Assembly: GCA_964036665.1 (NCBI GenBank)
Contig: OZ038529.1
Location: 8,788,501 to 8,852,500 of the forward strand
Reading direction: 5' to 3'
DNA from: Gordius sp. MW1
Lineage: Eukaryota > Nematomorpha > Gordioida > Gordea > Gordiidae
DNA length: 64,000 bases
Position 1 is the stretch's first letter. Each line of letters opens with the position of its first letter. A program made the position numbers and the translations under genes. The notes below the pieces were generated by a model. That model saw only the letters and a list, made by a program, of their open reading frames with translations. It ran no database searches and was not told the DNA's origin. This document shows, in pieces, positions 59,128 through 64,000 of the stretch.

Positions 59128-60420
59128 GGGCCTTCGGCCCTTGTGGGAAGGGGAGGATGGGAAGAGAAGGGGGAACGAAACTCATCTATACTCCGTATAA
59201 AATTAGCATATTTGCTATGCAATTTATGGGCGAGAAAGTGGGAAGGGGCGAGAATGCCTATAGGGGGGTATTAAATGCAAAATGATTAGTTAATTATTTA
59301 ATATGGCAAAACAACGTTTGCCGGGTCAGCTAATTATTTATACAAATTTTCCATCACTTTGGCCAGTGGTGATCTTTTCTAATGGTAGCAGACAAATAAC
59401 TAGCCTATAATTTTAATCAAGAAAAAATCGATTTTATAATGTTACTTTGGCCAGTGGTCACCCTGGCATTTGCTCTCACGACTGATACATGTGTAAATCA
59501 GCGATAAAAAGGGAACGTCATGGCTAACGGATTTTTTTTTTCCAGCTCTGTGACTCACCGAGCAACAGCCTCAACGAAACTTATAATTAATCCAAACTGC
59601 CATTTTGAAAATTATCCTTTCTTGCGCCTGCGCACTCTCAAATAATAGTCAAAGAAAACGCGGGGGGGGGGGGTTTAACTATTGGTTAACAAATAAAAGT
59701 TTTAAAAAGCTATTAAAAAAACAGTAAATGCCAGTGTTAGCTATTGAAATGAATAACAAAATTTTTGCTATATATAAAAGACTTAGTTTTTTTAATGGAC
59801 TTGCGACGAAACAAGCAACGACATGCAATAGCTCCGCTATTGCCTGTTACGACCGCGCATCTAAAAATGTCACAGGTATCGTAAGTATATCCTAAAAATT
59901 TGCAAGTGCTAAATTGTTCCATTGGTCAGCAGCCAGCGGACGGTCTATAGAGACATAAGAGTCAAAAAAACGAGAAAAGAAAATTTCGAATCACACTTTG
60001 GCCAATGGTCATTTTTTTCATTGGTCAGCAGCCAGTGTACGGCCAAAAAGTCATAATAGCAATGGTAGTAACGGGAACAAACATAATAGTCAAAAAAAAC
60101 GAAAAAAAGAATTTCGATTTACACTTTGGATAATGGTCATTTTTTCATTGGTCAGCAGCCAGTGGACGGCCAAAAATTTATATTAGCAATGGTAGTAACA
60201 GGAACAATCATAATAGTCAAAAAAAACGAAAAAATAAACTCGGATTCACATTTTGGCCAATGGTCATTTTTTTCATTGGTCAGCAGCCAGCGGACGTCTA
60301 AAAAGTCTTATTATCAATGGTAGTAACAGGAACAATCATAATAGTAAAAAAAAACGAAAAAAATAATTTCGATTCACACTTTGGCCAATGGTCATTTTTT
60401 TCATTGGTCAGCAGCCAGTA
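59128..60420 (+). mobile_element. Composite repeat with hairpin tandem array
   Basis: Begins CTCGGGCCTTCGGCCCTTG, then a G/A-rich tract, GCTATGCAATTTATGGGCGA and, on the minus strand, AGCTGACCCGGCAAACGTTG (59290-59335). A hairpin array follows (59915-60420) with about four ~127-bp units. It ends against a Ty3-type RT remnant. Same modules as 34540-36425, opposite orientation. Confidence 0.6.
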
Positions 60421-60501
60421 TGGTTTCAATTTTAATTGTATATCATTATTATTTTCAAAAATAATTACAAAGATAATAGTAGCCCCGGTCTCCCCTACTT
60501 G

Positions 60502-61003
60502 CAATTAAAGGTAGATGGAAAGTCATCGCGGCTCCTAACAATTAATACTGATGCCGGACTTTTTAAATTTAAAAGGCTACCTTTTGGGATTAAGCATTTC
60601 AGCTGCTATTTTTCAGCGTGCTATGGCGTCAATCTTGTAATTTACACGGTATAATATTTTATTTGGACGATATATTAATAACGGGACGAACCAAAGACGA
60701 GCACGATTTACGTCTTGTTCAGGTATTGAATTTAATTAGTCTAAAAGGTTTAAAAGTTTCAGCAGAAGCCATTAAAAATGTTAAATTGCTTGCAAATAAA
60801 AAGGAACTATCGTCATTTATGGGTTTAATTAACTATTACAGTAAATTTATAAATAATTACACTGAATATGCTGGACCATTGTACGAACTGACAAATAATG
60901 CCATCATATTTAAATGGAGTAAAAGTGATATTGAAAAATTTGATTTTTTGAAAAATATCTTGCTTAAAAAACCCATTTTAAGATGTTTTGATCCTAATAA
61001 ATA
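60502..61003 (+). pseudogene. Ty3/gypsy-type reverse transcriptase remnant
   Basis: Frames read LLTINTDAGLFKFKRLPFGI, then (from 60654) FYLDDILITGRTKDEHDLR with the Y-x-D-D catalytic box, then LSSFMGLINYYSKFI and a piece of the RNase H linker ending ILRCFDPN. The order matches Ty3/gypsy pol. The part before the palm is shifted in frame. Both ends are cut: by the hairpin array on the left and a GC-rich hairpin end at 61004 on the right. Unrelated to the captured-kinesin element as far as the preserved parts can show, because that one lacks RT. Confidence 0.75.
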
Positions 61004-61190
61004 AACTCGGGCCTTCGGCCCTCGTGGGAAGGGGGAGAAGGGAAGGGGAGGAGGGGAAGGGAAGGGGAGGAGGGGAAGGGGAGGAGGGGAAGGGAAGGGG
61101 AGGAGGGGAAGGGAAGGGGGGACGACTCATCTATACTCCGTATAAATGTATCATATTTGCTATGCAATTTATGGGCGAGAAAGGTGTATT
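61004..61190 (+). repeat. GC-rich hairpin end and GGGGAGG tract
   Basis: CTCGGGCCTTCGGCCCTCG (stem GGGCC/GGCCC) is followed by a ~100-bp G/A tract of GGGGAAGGGAA-type repeats, then GACTCATCTATACTCCGTAT and GCAATTTATGGGCGAG. Identical order occurs at 59128 and, inverted, at 36425. It marks one end of the composite repeat family. Confidence 0.7.
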
Positions 61191-61439
61191 GTTTTCAAGA
61201 ATAATAATTTTATCAAAATATTTTTATAACAAATTTGTTATACCTTTGTTAGAATATAGCTAATATTTAATTTCAGACAATTTATCTCCCTTAAAAAACT
61301 TAGGAAGAACGTCTAGCCAGGTAAGGAGATAACTCACTTCTATTTAAATTCGTGATTTGTGACTATTTGTGTCTCTTACTTGACTAATTAAAATTTCTTT
61401 CATACCAAGAATTAACAAATAAACTAGTAATTTAGAATA

Positions 61440-64000
61440 TAATAATTTTTTTATTTTACAAAAAAATACACCGTTATTTTTTTCATTGGTCAGTAGCCAG
61501 CGGACGGCCAAAAAGTCATATAATCAATGGTATTAACAAGAACAATATATTAATTTAATTAAAAAAAATACGTAAAACATATGAAAGAGTTAAGATAAGA
61601 GTATAGTGAAATGCAGTAAATTAATAAATGGAGTAAATCACTAAGTTTAAAAATATTAATTTAATTAAATAGGGGCACAGGGACCCATATCAGTAGAGGC
61701 ATAGACCCCTGTAGTGGAGGTCATAGGGTAATTATCAATGTTAACCTATTCAAAAACGAAAAAAAAATTTCGATTTATTGGCCAATGGTCATTTTTTTCA
61801 ATGGTCAGTAGCCTGCGGACGGTCAAAAAGTCATATTATCAATGGTATTAACAAGAACATAATATTAATTTAATTTAAAAAAATTAAAGAAAAAATTTGT
61901 CCCCTCCCTGACTTGAACCCGAGACCTTCAGTTCACAAGCCGGCGCTATAACCACTATACCATGGTGACTTTAAAATAGTAGAAGTTATTATGTTATTTA
62001 TATAGATAATGAAATAATAAAGTTGTGTTTTATGTTTAAATCAATATATTTCGTCGGTCAGTAGCCAGCGGACGGTCAAAAAGTCATATTATCAATGGTA
62101 TTAACAAGAACAAAATATTAATTTAATGTAAAAAAAAAAAATTAAAAAAAGTTTTTTTTTCGTTTTAAAAAAGGGCTAAATTCTTAAACTACCCGTCCGA
62201 TTCGCTCGAAACTTTATCCGTAGGTGCCCAGGGCGGCCAGGGGTAAAATAACCTTTTCAGATTCCTAAAATACCTTTTCATTATAAAAATATCGGACATT
62301 TCCCTGCCACACGTGCGGTGTGTGTAATATCTATGACACGTAGAAAAATTTTACTAAACTTATGCGCGCCATCTAATAAAGTACAATTCGTGTTTTAATA
62401 GTTTAATAGTAGATTGAATTTAATTAGAAATAACGGGCTATGATTATACCTTTGAAGAAGGTTTCGAATTTTGTGTTAGTTTCTATCAATATATTTTATC
62501 GTAAATTAGAATCTAATACCTATATTTTTTTAAATATTACTTTTTAGGTTTTCTATGAAATCACAATCTAATTAAATGAAATATATTAACCCAATAAAAA
62601 AATATATATGCATTTATAAGGTTAAAAATATACATTACATAGTTGGCTGTCTGTTAGACCATCTATAATAAATTTTTAGGTTATATATAAAATTTGGCCA
62701 ATGGTCATTTTTTTTCATTGGTCAGTACCAACAGATACTCTATAAGTCAATGATAGCCAAAAAAACGGAAAAAAATTTTTTGATGCTCACTTTAGCCAAT
62801 GGTCATTTTTTTCCATTGGTCAGCAGCCAGCGGACGGCCTAAAAGTCATATTATCAATGGTATTAACAGGAACAATCATAAGAGTCAAAAAAAACGGAAA
62901 AACAATTTCGATTCACATTTTGGTTAATGGTCATTTTTTTCCATTGGTCAGCAGCCAGGACACGGTAAAAGTGGATATAAATTCATAATAGTCAAAAAAA
63001 ACTAAAAAAAAATTTTCGAATCACATTTTGGCCAATGGTCATTTTTTTCCATTGGTCAGCAGCCAGGACACGGTAAAAGTGGATATAAATTCATAATAGT
63101 CAAAAAAAACTAAAAAAAAATTTTAGAATCACATTTTGGCCAATGGTCATTTTTTTCCATTGGTCAGCAGCCAGGACACGGTAAAAGTGGATATAAATTC
63201 ATAATAGTCAAAAAAAAACAAAAACAAAAAATTTCGAATCACATTTTGGCCAATGGTGATTTTTTTCCATTGGTCAGCAGCCAACGGACGGTCAAAAAGT
63301 CATAATAGCAATGGTATAACAGGAACAATCATAATAGTCAAAAAAAAACGAAAAAAATAATTTCTATACACATTTTGGCCAATGGTCATTTTTTTCCATT
63401 GGTCAGCAGCCAGCGGACGGCCAAAAAGTCTTATTATCAATGGTAGTATCAAGAACAATCATAAGAGTCAAAAAAAACTCCGGGATTCGAACCCACAAAC
63501 TAGTTAATTTAATTAAAATTAAAAGTAAACAGCGTGACAAGACATTCGGTGCGTGACAAGACATTCGGTGCAAGACACCAAAGAGCACCCATATCAGTAG
63601 AGGCATAGGCCCTTGTAGTGGAGGGCATAGGGTAATTATCAATGTTAACCTATTCAAAAACGAAAAAAAAAATTTCGATTTATTTGGCCAATGGTCATTT
63701 TTTTCAATGGTCAGTAGCCTGCGGACGGTCAAAAAGTCATATTATCAATGGTATTAACAAGAACAAAATATTAATGTAATCAACAGGGACCCATATCACT
63801 AGAGGCATAGGCCCTTGTAGTGGAGGGCATAGGGTAATTATCAATGTTAACCTATTCAAAAACGAACAAAAAATTTCGATTTACTTGGCCAATGGTAATT
63901 TTTTTCAATGGTCAGTAGCCTGCGGACGGTCAAAAAGTCGAATTATCAATGGTATTAACAAGAACAATATATTAATTTAATTTAAAAAAGGCTGCCGCCA
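61440..64000. repeat. Cluster of hairpin units and related modules to the window end
   Basis: Hairpin-family units occur near 61478, 61785, 62045, 62690-63450 (about seven in tandem), 63685 and 63890. Interspersed are copies of a ~150-bp module with AGAGGCATAGGCCC and GGGTAATTATCAATGTTAAC (61680, 63590, 63790), and B-box-like CTCCGGGATTCGAACCCAC at 63478-63496. A segment at 62160-62300 is an inverted relative of 32125-32335. No gene is seen. Confidence 0.7.
61906..61976 (-). repeat. tRNA-like sequence within the repeat cluster
   Basis: On the minus strand it reads TGGTATAGTGGTTATAGCGCC, an A-box-like D arm, followed 3' by an anticodon-like stretch and CGGGTTCAAGTCAGG, a B-box-like T arm. The stems do not all pair well, and it sits among repeat modules. 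I take it as a tRNA-derived (SINE-type) promoter head rather than a working tRNA gene. Confidence 0.5.

Noticed and set aside
61906-61976. A functional tRNA gene
   Set aside because: A and B boxes are recognisable but stems pair poorly and the context is a repeat cluster; a tRNA-derived repeat head is more likely.

Overview
This is AT-rich nuclear DNA from an invertebrate animal. Every recognisable gene is metazoan and all but one are split by GT-AG introns, some only 35-44 nt long. I cannot assign a phylum from the sequence alone.

Five host genes can be reconstructed. On the minus strand, from left to right: a Nova/Pasilla-type KH-domain splicing regulator (1975-4220, 5 exons, two KH domains); phosphopantothenoylcysteine decarboxylase of coenzyme A synthesis (8381-9813, 2 exons); an intronless polypyrimidine-tract-binding protein with four RRMs (16372-18030); and a complete TBC1D1/TBC1D4-type Rab GTPase-activating protein (25077-45485, 22 exons, about 1332 aa, splice phases consistent throughout). 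On the plus strand is a lamin-B-receptor-like protein with an RS-rich segment and a C14-sterol-reductase domain (52918-58426, about 13 exons). Nova and PTB are both RNA-splicing regulators. Nothing else suggests that the five genes act as a unit.

Most of the rest is transposon-derived. Several miniature hAT-type families are recognisable by terminal inverted repeats and 8-bp target duplications. One ends in CATGGGCGTAGCC (about 16 copies), one in CATAGACTA and one in TAGTGTTG. Larger hAT elements lie at 20026-21720, 33541-36585 and 38016-39582, and the last keeps a BED-finger transposase fragment. There are retroelement ruins at 10.9-13.4 kb (gag/RT/RNase H) and 60.5-61.0 kb (Ty3-type RT), and related non-LTR fragments at 4.7, 23.8 and 46.4 kb.

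The most unusual structure is at 19309-23676. It is a Ty3/gypsy-type LTR element (minus strand) with recognisable LTRs, primer site, gag, protease and the pol C-terminus. Where RT, RNase H and integrase should be, it carries an intronless piece of a kinesin light chain gene. That piece was later split by a hAT element, which itself carries a retroposed gag fragment.

A second unusual feature is a family of ~105-128 bp tandem units, each with a CCAATGG...CCATTGG hairpin. They occur at 35.0-36.0 kb and through most of 59.9-64 kb, beside tRNA-like promoter boxes, (GTCY)n runs and a GC-rich hairpin end. The TBC1D introns also hold a nearly perfect ~795-bp (ATAC)n microsatellite.
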